DNA of 64,000 nucleotides from Candidatus Latescibacterota bacterium (lineage in GTDB: Bacteria; Krumholzibacteriota; Krumholzibacteriia; WVZY01): positions 1-64,000 of the forward strand of contig WVZY01000031.1 of the NCBI GenBank assembly GCA_011772205.1, written 5' to 3'. Below, one piece after another: positions 42,866 to 51,674 of the stretch. Each line of letters starts with the position of its first letter. Positions within the stretch are counted from its first letter, which is position 1. A program made the translations under genes and the position numbers. The notes under the pieces were generated by a model. It made no database searches, had not been told where the DNA came from, and worked only from the letters and a program-made list of their open reading frames with translations.

Positions 42866-43777
42866 TCACGCCCGTGGGTGGGCCTTTTTATAGATCGATT
42901 TGAGTGCACCCATTGTTACCTGAGTGTAAATCTGTGTTGTCGATAGATTTTCGTGACCAAGCATTTCCTGAACAGCTCGAAGGTCGGCGCCGTTGTTCAA
43001 AAGATGCGTTGCGAAGGCGTGACGCAGGGTATGCGGGGATAATCCGGCCATAGAGGATATCCTGGCAAGGTAATTCCCCACGATTCTTTGGATGGTTCGA
43101 GGACTGATCCTGAGGTTCTTCCTCGCGGAAAAGGCCGGGTACGAAGCAAACGGCTTGAGTGTTCTCTCATCGATTCTTCTGAGCGATAACCGTTTCTTTT
43201 GGTAGTGGAGAAAAGCATCCTTGGCTTCACCGCCCCAAGGGACGAGCCTTTCCTTACCGCCTTTGCCCCGCACACGTATCGTTTCCCCAAAAGGCAGGAA
43301 ATGTCCAACGTTCAAAGCAATCATTTCGCTGAGGCGAACACCGGTGCCATAGAGAAATTCGAGCACGGCTCGGTCCCTCGATCCCTGAACGGTCGAGCGA
43401 TCCGGAAGTGCCATCATTTCACGAATGTGCGATTCGCTCACCCGCGAAGGGATTTTTCGCCGGACCCGCTGCTGGGAGAGGTACGCAGTCGGATTCACCG
43501 CGAGCGCGCCGATCGCAGTCAAAAAACCGAAGAACGACTTCAGCGCCGAGGTTTTCCGCATCATCGACCGGCTTCCCAGTCCCCGCTTGATCTCTCCCCT
43601 GAGAAAAGCACGGATGTCATGAAGTGACACCGATTCGAGCCGATGGACGGAACGCTCTCTCAGAAAGACCGAAAACTGATGAATGTCGGTTAGATAAGCC
43701 GATACGGTCCGGGGGGAGAGCCCCTTCTCCGCAATGAGGTGCTCCCGGTAACGATCCACGGCGTTGTCGAACTTCAT
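42866..43777 (-). CDS. xerC: Tyrosine recombinase XerC
   Basis: Second Xer recombinase in the window, with the usual topA-trmFO-xerC-hslV-hslU neighbours. Catalytic residues: Arg in [10 protein letters not shown], Lys in [46 protein letters not shown] 43777 (MKFDNAV) has GAAGAAGGG upstream; the long frame to 43849 adds a signal-like stretch that I reject. It presumably pairs with XerD at 31948. Confidence 0.95.
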   Translation of the reverse strand: MKFDNAVDRYREHLIAEKGLSPRTVSAYLTDIHQFSVFLRERSVHRLESVSLHDIRAFLRGEIKRGLGSRSMMRKTSALKSFFGFLTAIGALAVNPTAYLSQQRVRRKIPSRVSESHIREMMALPDRSTVQGSRDRAVLEFLYGTGVRLSEMIALNVGHFLPFGETIRVRGKGGKERLVPWGGEAKDAFLHYQKKRLSLRRIDERTLKPFASYPAFSARKNLRISPRTIQRIVGNYLARISSMAGLSPHTLRHAFATHLLNNGADLRAVQEMLGHENLSTTQIYTQVTMGALKSIYKKAHPRA

Positions 43778-43904
43778 GAGTGCGCACCCTTCTTCAAGTA
43801 GTTGTGGTCTCGCGACAAATATACCGGAAAAAAAGGATTGGATTAACAAGAATTTCGCCCTGGCGAATTTGTTGGATCACCTCGGGATTCGCAATATAAC
43901 CGCG

Positions 43905-45230
43905 TCAGTCGCTCTTTTCGAACAGCCACATGTTCTGATCGCGATATGCCTTGATTGCTGCAATCGCCCTTTCGGCAATCGCTAGATAGCGCGCCTTTCG
44001 GCCGCCTGCCGGCTTTCCAACGGTGGGCAGGATACCCATGTTGGCGTTCATTGGTTGGAAATCGCGTGTCGGTGTGTGGATGTAGTTCATCAATGCACCG
44101 ATCATAGTGGCGTCCGGAAATGGATGAATCGAAATCCCCTTGTGCGACGCAACGATCGAAAGCGCAGAAACGAGTCCGCTCATGATGCATTCCGAGTACC
44201 CTTCGACACCGCAGATCTGCCCGGCGTAGTAAAGGTCCGGATTTTTGCGATCCCGCTGATAACGCTCGCAAACGCTCGGAACGTCCAAGAACATGTTTCT
44301 GTGGATAGCACCGTAGCGAAGAATGCTCGCACGTTCGAGCCCGGGGATGGAGCGGATGAGGATCTTCTGCTGCGACTGTTTCATGCGCGTTTGGAATCCA
44401 ACGAGACCCATCAGATTCCCTGCTTTGCTCTCGTTTCGGAGTTGAACAACGGCATACGGTTCCTTACCCGTACGGGGATCTTTGAGTCCCCTGGGCTTGA
44501 GGGGGCCGAAGCGAAGCGTATCCTCTCCTCTCTTCACCATCACCTCTATCGGCAGGCAGGCCTCGAAGTACTTCTCCTCCTCGAACGAGTGGCGTTCCGA
44601 ATACTCTGCTTCGCGGATGACTTCGAGAAGCGAGAGGTATTCGTTTCTGCTCAGGGGGATATTGAGGTAGTCCGGATCGCCCTTTCCGTAGCGGCTGGCC
44701 CAAAACGCCTTGCTGCAGTCCACGGAATCCCCGTCTATCGATGGAGCGATGGCATCGTAGAAGTAAAGATGTTTCTCCAACAAGTGGCGCCGGAGTGCAT
44801 CAGAGAGTGTTGCGTCCGTCAGAGGCCCTGTAGCGATGACCGCTGGTGGCCTAAGGTCGAGATCTTCCTGGCAGCGCCTGATGATCTCGATCTTCGGATC
44901 GCTTTCCAGGCGGGCCGTGACCGCTTCCGCAAAGAGATCCCTGTCGACCGCCAAGGCGTGGCCGGCGGGGACGCTCGTATCTCTCGCGATGCGAAGGAGA
45001 TACGTGCCGAACACGTCCATCTCCGCCTTCAGCAAACCGGCTGCCGTTTCCATCAAGGTTGATTTGAACGAGTTGGAGCAGACGATTTCGGCTGCGTATC
45101 CGGATCGATGCGCACCGGTCGTCCGGCCCGGCCGCATCTCGACGAGATCCACCGGGATTCCCCTGCAGGCAAGCTGGAGCGCCGCCTCGGATCCCGCGAG
45201 GCCTGCGCCGACTATTGTCACGCGGTTCAT
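43905..45230 (-). CDS. trmFO: Methylenetetrahydrofolate-tRNA (uracil-54-C5)-methyltransferase
   Basis: Folate- and FAD-dependent enzyme that makes m5U54 in the T-loop of tRNA. VTIVGAGLAGSEAALQLA is the FAD-binding motif; conserved Cys in EIVCSNSFKSTLMET and in YFEACLPIEVM match the catalytic cysteines; GALMNYIHTPTRDFQPMNANMGILP is a family signature. 441 residues. It begins 3 bp after the topA stop codon. Confidence 0.97.
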   Translation of the reverse strand: MNRVTIVGAGLAGSEAALQLACRGIPVDLVEMRPGRTTGAHRSGYAAEIVCSNSFKSTLMETAAGLLKAEMDVFGTYLLRIARDTSVPAGHALAVDRDLFAEAVTARLESDPKIEIIRRCQEDLDLRPPAVIATGPLTDATLSDALRRHLLEKHLYFYDAIAPSIDGDSVDCSKAFWASRYGKGDPDYLNIPLSRNEYLSLLEVIREAEYSERHSFEEEKYFEACLPIEVMVKRGEDTLRFGPLKPRGLKDPRTGKEPYAVVQLRNESKAGNLMGLVGFQTRMKQSQQKILIRSIPGLERASILRYGAIHRNMFLDVPSVCERYQRDRKNPDLYYAGQICGVEGYSECIMSGLVSALSIVASHKGISIHPFPDATMIGALMNYIHTPTRDFQPMNANMGILPTVGKPAGGRKARYLAIAERAIAAIKAYRDQNMWLFEKSD

Positions 45231-45233
45231 GAT

Positions 45234-47441
45234 TCAGTCGAGAGTAACTTCTTTTTTGCATTCAGGGCATTTGTAGTACATGCCCCGCTTTTTGGATGTC
45301 TTTTCAACCAGATAGGGATTCTGGCAATGAGGGCAGACATTCGCGGTGGGTTTATCCCAGCTGGCAAAGGAACATTTCGGGTAATTGCTGCAACCGTAAA
45401 AGCGCTTGCCACGCCGCGTTACTTTCTCCACAACCCTCCCGCCGCATCCGTTCGAGGGGCAATCCATCCCGATCGAATATGACTCCGTGTGCTTGCACTT
45501 CGGGTAACGCTCGCAAGCGGCAAACCGCCCGAACCGCCCCACTTTGAGCACCAGGCTGCCGCCGCATTTCGGGCACGTGCCATCGAGGCGGACCGAAGGA
45601 ACTTCCTCTTCCAGCGGGCGGGAATACTTGCATTCAGGATAAGCGGGACAGGCCAGGAACTGCCCGTTCCTACCCCATTTCTTTATGAGCTTTCTCCCGC
45701 ATTTCTCGCATGAAATGTCCGTTTCTTCCTGGAGGGAGCTCTTGATCCGTTCTTTCCGACCCTCGATCTGGTCCAGCGATTTCTTGAAAGGCCTATAAAA
45801 GTCTTTTACGACATCCTGCCAGCTGTCGATTCCTCCCTCCACTTTATCGAGCTCTTTCTCCATCTCAGCCGTAAAAGACATATCGAATACTTCGGGGAAA
45901 AATCCTTCGAGAGTGAGCCAGACTTGCTTTCCCAGGGTTGTCGGCATCAGCTTGCCATCTTGTTTTAGCACATACTCCCTATCCTGTATGATCGACACGA
46001 TGTTCGCATATGTGCTCGGTCTGCCAATTCCCCTTTCCTCTAGCTCTTTGATCAACGTGGCTTCCGTATACCGCGGAGGAGGCTCGGTGAAATGCTGGTT
46101 TCCGTCGATGGATTTCGGAGTGAGTTCGTCTCCTTCAGAGAGCGGGGGAAGCTCACCTCCGTTTTCCTGAAAGGATTCGTCGTATACGCTGAGAAATCCC
46201 GGAAATGTCAACACGCGCCCGCTGGCTTTGAGTGTGTAGGTGCCGGCGCGTACCGAGACATCGGTGGTATCGTATCGCGCGCTCTCCATCTGCGATGCAA
46301 CAAACCTGCGCCAGATGAGCTCGTACAACGCGTACTGGTCTCTTGACAGGTATTTTTTAACTGAATCGGGATTCCGTTCCACATCCGTGGGCCGGATCGC
46401 TTCGTGGGCGTCTTGCGATTCTTTTCGCTTTCGAAACGTTTTCGGTTTTGCGGGAAGATACTCTTTGCCGAAAGCTCTTTCTATGTACGCTCGAGCACTA
46501 TCTTGAGCATGATTTGAAATACGCACAGAATCCGTCCTCATGTAGGTGATGAGCCCGACCCGCTCCTTGTTACCGAGGTCGATCCCCTCGTAGAGCTGCT
46601 GGGCGAGCATCATGATCTTTTTTGCAGAGAAACGCAGTCGGTAAGCTGCATCTCGCTGCAATGTGCTCGTAATATACGGTGGTTGGGGATTGCGCTTTTT
46701 TTCCTTCTTTGCAACGCTATCGACGATGAAGCGAGAGCCTCGGAGTTCCTCGAGAATCGGCTCCACCTCGCTTTGCTTCTTGAGGCTGATTTTCTCGCCG
46801 TTTTTGAGAGCCAGTTTCATTGCGATCTCGGCTCCATCTTTTGTGAGGAGCACGGTATCGATGGTCCAGTATTCCTCGGGTCGGAAAGCCCGGACCTCTT
46901 CCTCCCGCTCTGCGATGAGTCTCAATCCGACCGTTTGAACCCGCCCGGCGCTCAGACCGTAGTAGAATATCTGCCACAGAATCGGGCTGATGAGATAACC
47001 CACGAGGCGGTCGAGGATCCGTCTGGCTTGCTGGGCATCCACCTTGTTCATATCGACGGTCGTGGGCGAAGCGACGGCCTCTTCAATGGCGGATTTTGTG
47101 ATTTCGTTGAAGATTATCCGTTTGATGTTTTCCTGGACTTTGGTGAGATATTGTTCTAGGTGCCAGGCGATGGCCTCTCCCTCGCGATCCAGATCGAGGG
47201 CGAGCAGCACTTCGGAAGCCGCCTTCGCGTCCCTTTTGATCTGGGAGAGGATCTTATGCTTTCCTTTTGGGATGACGTATTTCGGAGTGAATCCATTCGT
47301 GATATCCACGCCGAGCTCATTCTTCGGAAGGTCCATCACATGGCCCACAGATGCGACAACTTTATAGTTCCTCCCGAGGAACTTTTTTATCGTGTTCGCC
47401 TTGGCCGGGGACTCAACGATGACGAGCGTTGGCTTCTTCAT
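45234..47441 (-). CDS. topA: DNA topoisomerase I
   Basis: Type IA enzyme that removes negative supercoils. Toprim domain KPTLVIVESPAKANTI, LALDLDREGEAIAW; the catalytic Tyr is at about residue 300 in RVGLITYMRTDSVRIS; KPTSTY-like RPSTYANIVSIIQDREYV follows. The C-terminus carries four zinc-finger-like CxxC modules (CEKCGRK..C..C, CPKCGGS..C, CPSNGCGG, CPHCQNP..CPEC). 735 residues. Its start has GAGGG nearby. The preceding gene is the DUF494 protein. Confidence 0.97.
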   Translation of the reverse strand: MKKPTLVIVESPAKANTIKKFLGRNYKVVASVGHVMDLPKNELGVDITNGFTPKYVIPKGKHKILSQIKRDAKAASEVLLALDLDREGEAIAWHLEQYLTKVQENIKRIIFNEITKSAIEEAVASPTTVDMNKVDAQQARRILDRLVGYLISPILWQIFYYGLSAGRVQTVGLRLIAEREEEVRAFRPEEYWTIDTVLLTKDGAEIAMKLALKNGEKISLKKQSEVEPILEELRGSRFIVDSVAKKEKKRNPQPPYITSTLQRDAAYRLRFSAKKIMMLAQQLYEGIDLGNKERVGLITYMRTDSVRISNHAQDSARAYIERAFGKEYLPAKPKTFRKRKESQDAHEAIRPTDVERNPDSVKKYLSRDQYALYELIWRRFVASQMESARYDTTDVSVRAGTYTLKASGRVLTFPGFLSVYDESFQENGGELPPLSEGDELTPKSIDGNQHFTEPPPRYTEATLIKELEERGIGRPSTYANIVSIIQDREYVLKQDGKLMPTTLGKQVWLTLEGFFPEVFDMSFTAEMEKELDKVEGGIDSWQDVVKDFYRPFKKSLDQIEGRKERIKSSLQEETDISCEKCGRKLIKKWGRNGQFLACPAYPECKYSRPLEEEVPSVRLDGTCPKCGGSLVLKVGRFGRFAACERYPKCKHTESYSIGMDCPSNGCGGRVVEKVTRRGKRFYGCSNYPKCSFASWDKPTANVCPHCQNPYLVEKTSKKRGMYYKCPECKKEVTLD

Positions 47442-47525
47442 CTTACCCTCATGTTATCCAACTATAAAAATGCGAAAGACCGCGAATGCGTTCCCGTTAA
47501 ATTCTGCCGACGATTTGGAAAGAGA

Positions 47526-47975
47526 TTAGCTCGAGGGTATTTCGTCGTCGAAATCGTCGAACAGCTCGCTCTCGAGATCCCTCCCGGACGGATCGAACAC
47601 AACCGCGCTGGCGACCGCTTTTACCTCGCTGAGATGAATCTTTTCGGGTCCCAGAGGGATGATCCGCATCATGATCTTCTCGAACTGTTCGATATCAACG
47701 ATTCCCAAGTTCAAAAGCCGGAGCAGGTAGCCGTAGGACTCGCTGCTCAAGCTCATTTGTTCCCACTTGTTGAGTACACGAACGGCATTTCTTCCAGTCA
47801 GAGCGGTAGTGGCAACTGATCCCGCAGCATTCGCCGCCATCCAGAAGCGCGCCTGTTCGATCTCGTCGGCCGAATAGCCCCTGAGGGCTAACTCTTTATT
47901 TATCTCTTTGTATGACTTGTCGCTGTCGCGCGTGAGCTCCGTGACCAGCACGACAAGATCCATCATTCGACTCAT
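47526..47975 (-). CDS. smg: DUF494/Smg-family protein
   Basis: About 149 residues. The helical pattern DLVVLVTELTRD, GYSADEIEQARFWMA, YGYLLRLLNLGIVDIEQFEKIM and HLSEVKAVASAVVF resembles Smg/DUF494, whose function is unknown. In E. coli smg lies beside dprA and a topoisomerase-like Zn-finger gene, so the topA link is shared. I prefer ATG 47975; the frame opens at 48032, but a promoter there makes that start unlikely. Gene symbol is by family resemblance only. Confidence 0.7.
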   Translation of the reverse strand: MSRMMDLVVLVTELTRDSDKSYKEINKELALRGYSADEIEQARFWMAANAAGSVATTALTGRNAVRVLNKWEQMSLSSESYGYLLRLLNLGIVDIEQFEKIMMRIIPLGPEKIHLSEVKAVASAVVFDPSGRDLESELFDDFDDEIPSS

Positions 47976-48035
47976 TCTTTGATTGTCCCCCTGTGTTATG
48001 CCAGCAAGATACGTGCTAAGCCGGTTTGGCAATGT

Positions 48036-48065
48036 AACATAACTTGGGAGGTGCTAAAGATGCAA
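48036..48065 (-). promoter_or_regulatory. Promoter of the DUF494-topA-trmFO-xerC-hslVU unit
   Basis: TTGCAT (48065-48060), an 18-bp spacer and TATGTT (48041-48036), about 60 bp before the ATG at 47975 and downstream of the secA stop codon. Confidence 0.55.
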
Positions 48066-48124
48066 ATAGTATTTTGTGGGTCAGCCGGGGTTTTTAATGG
48101 GATAAATCGCGGTGCTTCTGAGGC

Positions 48125-51100
48125 TTAACTCTTTACGCCACAACACTTTTTGTACTTTTTCCCACTGCCGCAGGGGCAGGGATCGTTGCGGCCCACTTTT
48201 GCCGCCTGCCGGAGGACGGGCCGGGTCGGCGCCGGTTCTTGGAGTGCTGCACTGGTGGCTTCCGTGCTGCCTTTTACCTGCGGCTCGCCCCCGTAAGCGC
48301 CGGCTTCCCGGTGGACAGCCCGGGCTTGGGAGAGGTCGCTCCGCCGCCTTTCGCGGGTGGCGATCCGAGCGTGGAAAAACGCGTACAACGCATCACGGTC
48401 AATGGTCGCATTCAAGTCCCCGAAAAGGGAGAACGCCTCTTTTTTGTATTCGATAAGTGGATCTTTTTGAGCGTATGCGCGGAAATGAATTCCTTCCTTT
48501 AGATAATCCAATTCGTGGAGATGATCCATCCACTTTTCATCGATGGTTTGAAGCATCACGTACTTCTCGAATTCCTTCACTACCTCTTCACTTCCGAGCT
48601 CCTCGATCAAGAAGCCCTCTCTCACTTCGAGCGCCTCATTCGCTCGTTGAACGAGATAGTCTTGAAGGTCTCCGGTTGTAAGCGTCTCGATGTCACCTTC
48701 GGGCATTGGGAAGGCGAACAAAAACATGGACTCCAAATCGGCCAGCATTTCCGTGAGCGGCCAATGCTCCGGCAGCTCGGAGGGATCTATATACTGCTGC
48801 ATGGAGGCATCCATGTGGTCTTCGATCATCGCCTGAAGGATGCTCTTCAAATCGAGCGCTTCGATGATTTCATCGCGACGCTTGTAGATGACTTCCCGCT
48901 GTTTGTTCATGACATCGTCGTACTCGAGCAAGCGCTTGCGAATTCCGAAGTTATAGTTCTCTACTCTCCGTTGTGCGCGTTCGATGGCCCGCGTGACCAT
49001 CTTATGCGTGATCACCTCGCCGTCCTGAATGCCCAACCGGTCCATCACACCGGAAACCCTCTCGGATCCGAACAGCCGCATGAGATCGTCTTCTAGGCAA
49101 AGGAAGAACTGAGAAGCGCCGGGATCGCCTTGCCTCCCGGACCTCCCCCTTAGCTGGCGATCGATGCGCCTCGCTTCATGCCGCTCCGTACCGACAATAT
49201 GGAGCCCGCAAGGCACATCTTTTTCGCATTCCAGCGTATTTACCGTGCCGTTCTTGCTGTTCCACGAGGTTTGGCCGCTACCGATGCCACACGTTTCGCA
49301 CTGGACGACTTCGGGAGCGAGCTTGATGTCCGTGCCCCTTCCCGCCATGTTGGTGGCGATAGTGACGGCACCGGCTTTACCCGCGTGGGCGACGATCTCG
49401 GCCTCTTTCTGGTGATATTTCGCGTTCAGAACGTTGTGCTTGATCCCTTTCCGTTTCAGGAGCCGACTCAGCGTCTCGGAGACTTCAACAGACACTGTCC
49501 CCACCAGGACGGGCAGATTTTTCCCGTGCAACCGTTCTATCTCCTCGACGATCGCGTTGTATTTCTCCCTTTTTGTCCGGTAGATCATGTCCTCGAAGTC
49601 GATTCTTCTAACCATTTCGTTCGTTGGAATGACGGATACATCCAGCTTGTAGATTTTGTAAAATTCCTCTGCTTCGGTTTCCGCGGTACCGGTCATTCCG
49701 GCGAGTTTGTCATACAGCCTGAAATAGTTTTGAAGGGTAATGGTTGCAAGCGTCTGCGTTTCGCCCTCAACCTTCACGCCCTCCTTTGCCTCCAGGGCTT
49801 GGTGGAGTCCGTCAGAGAATCGCCTGCCCGGCATCAGCCGGCCGGTAAATTCGTCGACGATGATCACGCGTCCGTCTTGCACGACATACTCGACGTCTCT
49901 CTCGAAGAGCGTGTAGGCCTTCAATAGCTGGTTGAAATTGTGGATGGCATCCGATTTCTCTGCGTACAACCGGTACGCCCTGTCTTTCTTCTTTATCTTC
50001 TCTTTTGGAGTGAGCGAGGCCTCGCTGTCTATTTGCTGGATTACTTCGCTGAGATCCGGAAGAACGAACTGCTCCCTATCTTCAGGGGCCAGAGCTTCAC
50101 GGCCTTTTTCAGTCAGGTTGATCGTGTTCGCCTTTTCGTCGACGGCGAAATAGAGTTCCTCGTCCAGCTCGTGCAGGATCTTCTCCCTCATCAAATCCGC
50201 TTCCATCCTGAGAATCATTTTCTCCACACCCGGTTTCTTCTTCAGTTTGAGAAACCGATTGGTTTTCGGCGCGCCTCTCTGGACTTTGAGGAGCGTTCTG
50301 GCGACTCCGTCTTGATGTTCAGCGTCATCCAGGTGCTTCTCGGCCTCGGACAACAACTGGTTGATCATCCGGTTCTGAAGCGTGACGACGCGCTCGACTT
50401 TCGGCCTCAGTCGCACGAAAAGTTCGGAAGACTGTCCATGCGTAACCGGTCCTGAAATGATGAGCGGTGTTCTTGCTTCATCGATGAGCACGCTATCCAC
50501 CTCGTCTACGATGGCGTAATGATGGCTGCGTTGAACTTTATCTTCTGCGCGGGTCTTCATATTGTCCCTGAGGTAGTCGAATCCGAATTCGTTGTTCGTC
50601 CCGTATGTGATGTCCGCGTTATAGGCCTTTATTCGATCTTCGTTCGACATATCCGCTTGGATGCAGCCAACGGAGAGACCGAGGAGTTCGTATACCCTCC
50701 CCATCCACTGAGCATCCCTGCGGGCGAGATAGTCGTTGACCGTAATGAGGTGAACGCCCTTACCGGTGAGGGCGTTTAGGTACATAGGCATGGTGGCGGC
50801 AAGGGTTTTTCCCTCCCCGGTGGCCATTTCGGAAATGGCTCCAGAGTGCAGTATGATTGCACCGACGGTTTGAACGTCGTAGGGCACCATGTCCCAAGTA
50901 ACGGGAATGCCGCAGACATCCCATGACTGGTCGAGGAGATGCTTGCATGCAGCTTTGACCAGTCCGAATGCCTCGGGCAAAATGTCGTCGAGTGTTTCTC
51001 CGTCCTGGAGCCTTTTCTTGAATTCCTCGGTTTTCTTGGGGAATTCATCCGTTTGCAGGGACTCAAACTGTTCGGCGAACTGGTTGACCTCTATCAATGT

Positions 51101-51172
51101 CAGGATGTGCTTGTCGTAGTCCCTTTCGGATTTTGGTCGGATCCACTTCTTTAAAATCGGTATGCGCACCAT
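48125..51172 (-). CDS. secA: Preprotein translocase ATPase SecA
   Basis: Motor that drives proteins through SecYEG. NBD1 with the P-loop [40 protein letters not shown]2 with [11 protein letters not shown] and [14 protein letters not shown], and the C-terminal zinc-binding tail [18 protein letters not shown]. 1015 residues from ATG 51172; an in-frame ATG at 51211 lacks a ribosome-binding site. Its 5' leader is long and can fold (see promoter entry). Several envelope proteins in the window would be its cargo. Confidence 0.97.
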   Translation of the reverse strand: MVRIPILKKWIRPKSERDYDKHILTLIEVNQFAEQFESLQTDEFPKKTEEFKKRLQDGETLDDILPEAFGLVKAACKHLLDQSWDVCGIPVTWDMVPYDVQTVGAIILHSGAISEMATGEGKTLAATMPMYLNALTGKGVHLITVNDYLARRDAQWMGRVYELLGLSVGCIQADMSNEDRIKAYNADITYGTNNEFGFDYLRDNMKTRAEDKVQRSHHYAIVDEVDSVLIDEARTPLIISGPVTHGQSSELFVRLRPKVERVVTLQNRMINQLLSEAEKHLDDAEHQDGVARTLLKVQRGAPKTNRFLKLKKKPGVEKMILRMEADLMREKILHELDEELYFAVDEKANTINLTEKGREALAPEDREQFVLPDLSEVIQQIDSEASLTPKEKIKKKDRAYRLYAEKSDAIHNFNQLLKAYTLFERDVEYVVQDGRVIIVDEFTGRLMPGRRFSDGLHQALEAKEGVKVEGETQTLATITLQNYFRLYDKLAGMTGTAETEAEEFYKIYKLDVSVIPTNEMVRRIDFEDMIYRTKREKYNAIVEEIERLHGKNLPVLVGTVSVEVSETLSRLLKRKGIKHNVLNAKYHQKEAEIVAHAGKAGAVTIATNMAGRGTDIKLAPEVVQCETCGIGSGQTSWNSKNGTVNTLECEKDVPCGLHIVGTERHEARRIDRQLRGRSGRQGDPGASQFFLCLEDDLMRLFGSERVSGVMDRLGIQDGEVITHKMVTRAIERAQRRVENYNFGIRKRLLEYDDVMNKQREVIYKRRDEIIEALDLKSILQAMIEDHMDASMQQYIDPSELPEHWPLTEMLADLESMFLFAFPMPEGDIETLTTGDLQDYLVQRANEALEVREGFLIEELGSEEVVKEFEKYVMLQTIDEKWMDHLHELDYLKEGIHFRAYAQKDPLIEYKKEAFSLFGDLNATIDRDALYAFFHARIATRERRRSDLSQARAVHREAGAYGGEPQVKGSTEATSAALQEPAPTRPVLRQAAKVGRNDPCPCGSGKKYKKCCGVKS

Positions 51173-51270
51173 CTTAAGGCTTCCACGGAATATCGCGCCG
51201 CCGGCGGACATCGCGAAGTCCAGCTGTTCGTCGTTCGCAAGCCCTCCGGCTTCATGCTGTTAACAAAGTG

Positions 51271-51299
51271 AAATTAGCAAAAATACCTCTGAATCGCAA
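51271..51299 (-). promoter_or_regulatory. Promoter of secA, with structured leader
   Basis: TTGCGA (51299-51294), 17-bp spacer, TAATTT (51276-51271). The ~92-nt leader before ATG 51172 holds small inverted repeats (AAGCC/GGCTT, TCGCG/CGCGA, and the palindrome CCGCCGGCGG). Confidence 0.5.
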
Positions 51300-51344
51300 G
51301 CTGTAGGCGGGGCACTCCGACAGAACGGAATTTCGCGGAGGGCT

Positions 51345-51368
51345 GTAAAAGAGCCGCACGAGCGACTC
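51345..51368 (-). terminator. Terminator after the cold-shock gene
   Basis: GAGTCGC/GCGGCTC stem (one G-U pair) with the loop TCGT, followed by TTTTA on the minus strand. The hairpin starts at the csp stop codon. Confidence 0.72.
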
Positions 51369-51567
51369 ACAACTTATGTACATTCACAGCTTCGAGACCC
51401 CTTTTGCTCTCTCTGACATCGAACCGAACAACCTGACCTTCTCTCAGAGTCCTGTACCCCTCGCCTTTGATCTCGGAATGGTGGACAAAGATGCGCTGGT
51501 CCGTATCGCACTCGATGAAGCCGTATCCCCTTCTTTCACTAAAGTATTTGATGACTCCTCGCGGCAT
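51367..51567 (-). CDS. Cold-shock domain protein
   Basis: 66 residues, a single OB-fold RNA/DNA-binding chaperone. RNP1 is GYGFIE and RNP2 is IFVHHSEI; GVIKYFSERRGYGFI opens the domain. AAGGAGG stands 9 nt ahead of the ATG at 51567. A longer frame from 51591 is less likely. The gene has its own promoter and a terminator-like hairpin in its leader, suggesting control at the RNA level. Confidence 0.95.
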   Translation of the reverse strand: MPRGVIKYFSERRGYGFIECDTDQRIFVHHSEIKGEGYRTLREGQVVRFDVRESKRGLEAVNVHKL

Positions 51568-51587
51568 GTCCGACTGCCTCCTTCTCG

Positions 51588-51621
51588 ACAAAGAAAAACC
51601 CGAACAATGGATTGCCCGGGT
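51588..51621 (-). promoter_or_regulatory. Terminator-like hairpin in the cold-shock mRNA leader
   Basis: ACCCG/CGGGT outer stem with an inner CAAT/ATTG stem (51598-51621), followed on the minus strand by TTTTTCTTTG. It begins about 10 nt after the predicted transcription start and ends before the AAGGAGG site. It could be an attenuator or RNA thermosensor, or the terminator of the upstream PQQ gene. Confidence 0.6.
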
Positions 51622-51637
51622 AATTGATCGTTCGCGG

Positions 51638-51665
51638 CGTATAAGAGCGAATTCGTGCTGTGCAA
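51638..51665 (-). promoter_or_regulatory. Promoter of the cold-shock gene
   Basis: TTGCAC (51665-51660), 16-bp spacer, TATACG (51643-51638). It lies just after the stop of the PQQ-propeller gene and predicts a leader of about 65 nt. Confidence 0.6.
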
Positions 51666-51674
51666 GCGAATTTA

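Noticed and set aside
44055-45062. 335-codon plus-strand frame antisense to trmFO
   Set aside because: Full overlap with a strongly supported trmFO gene; composition is that of a shadow frame.
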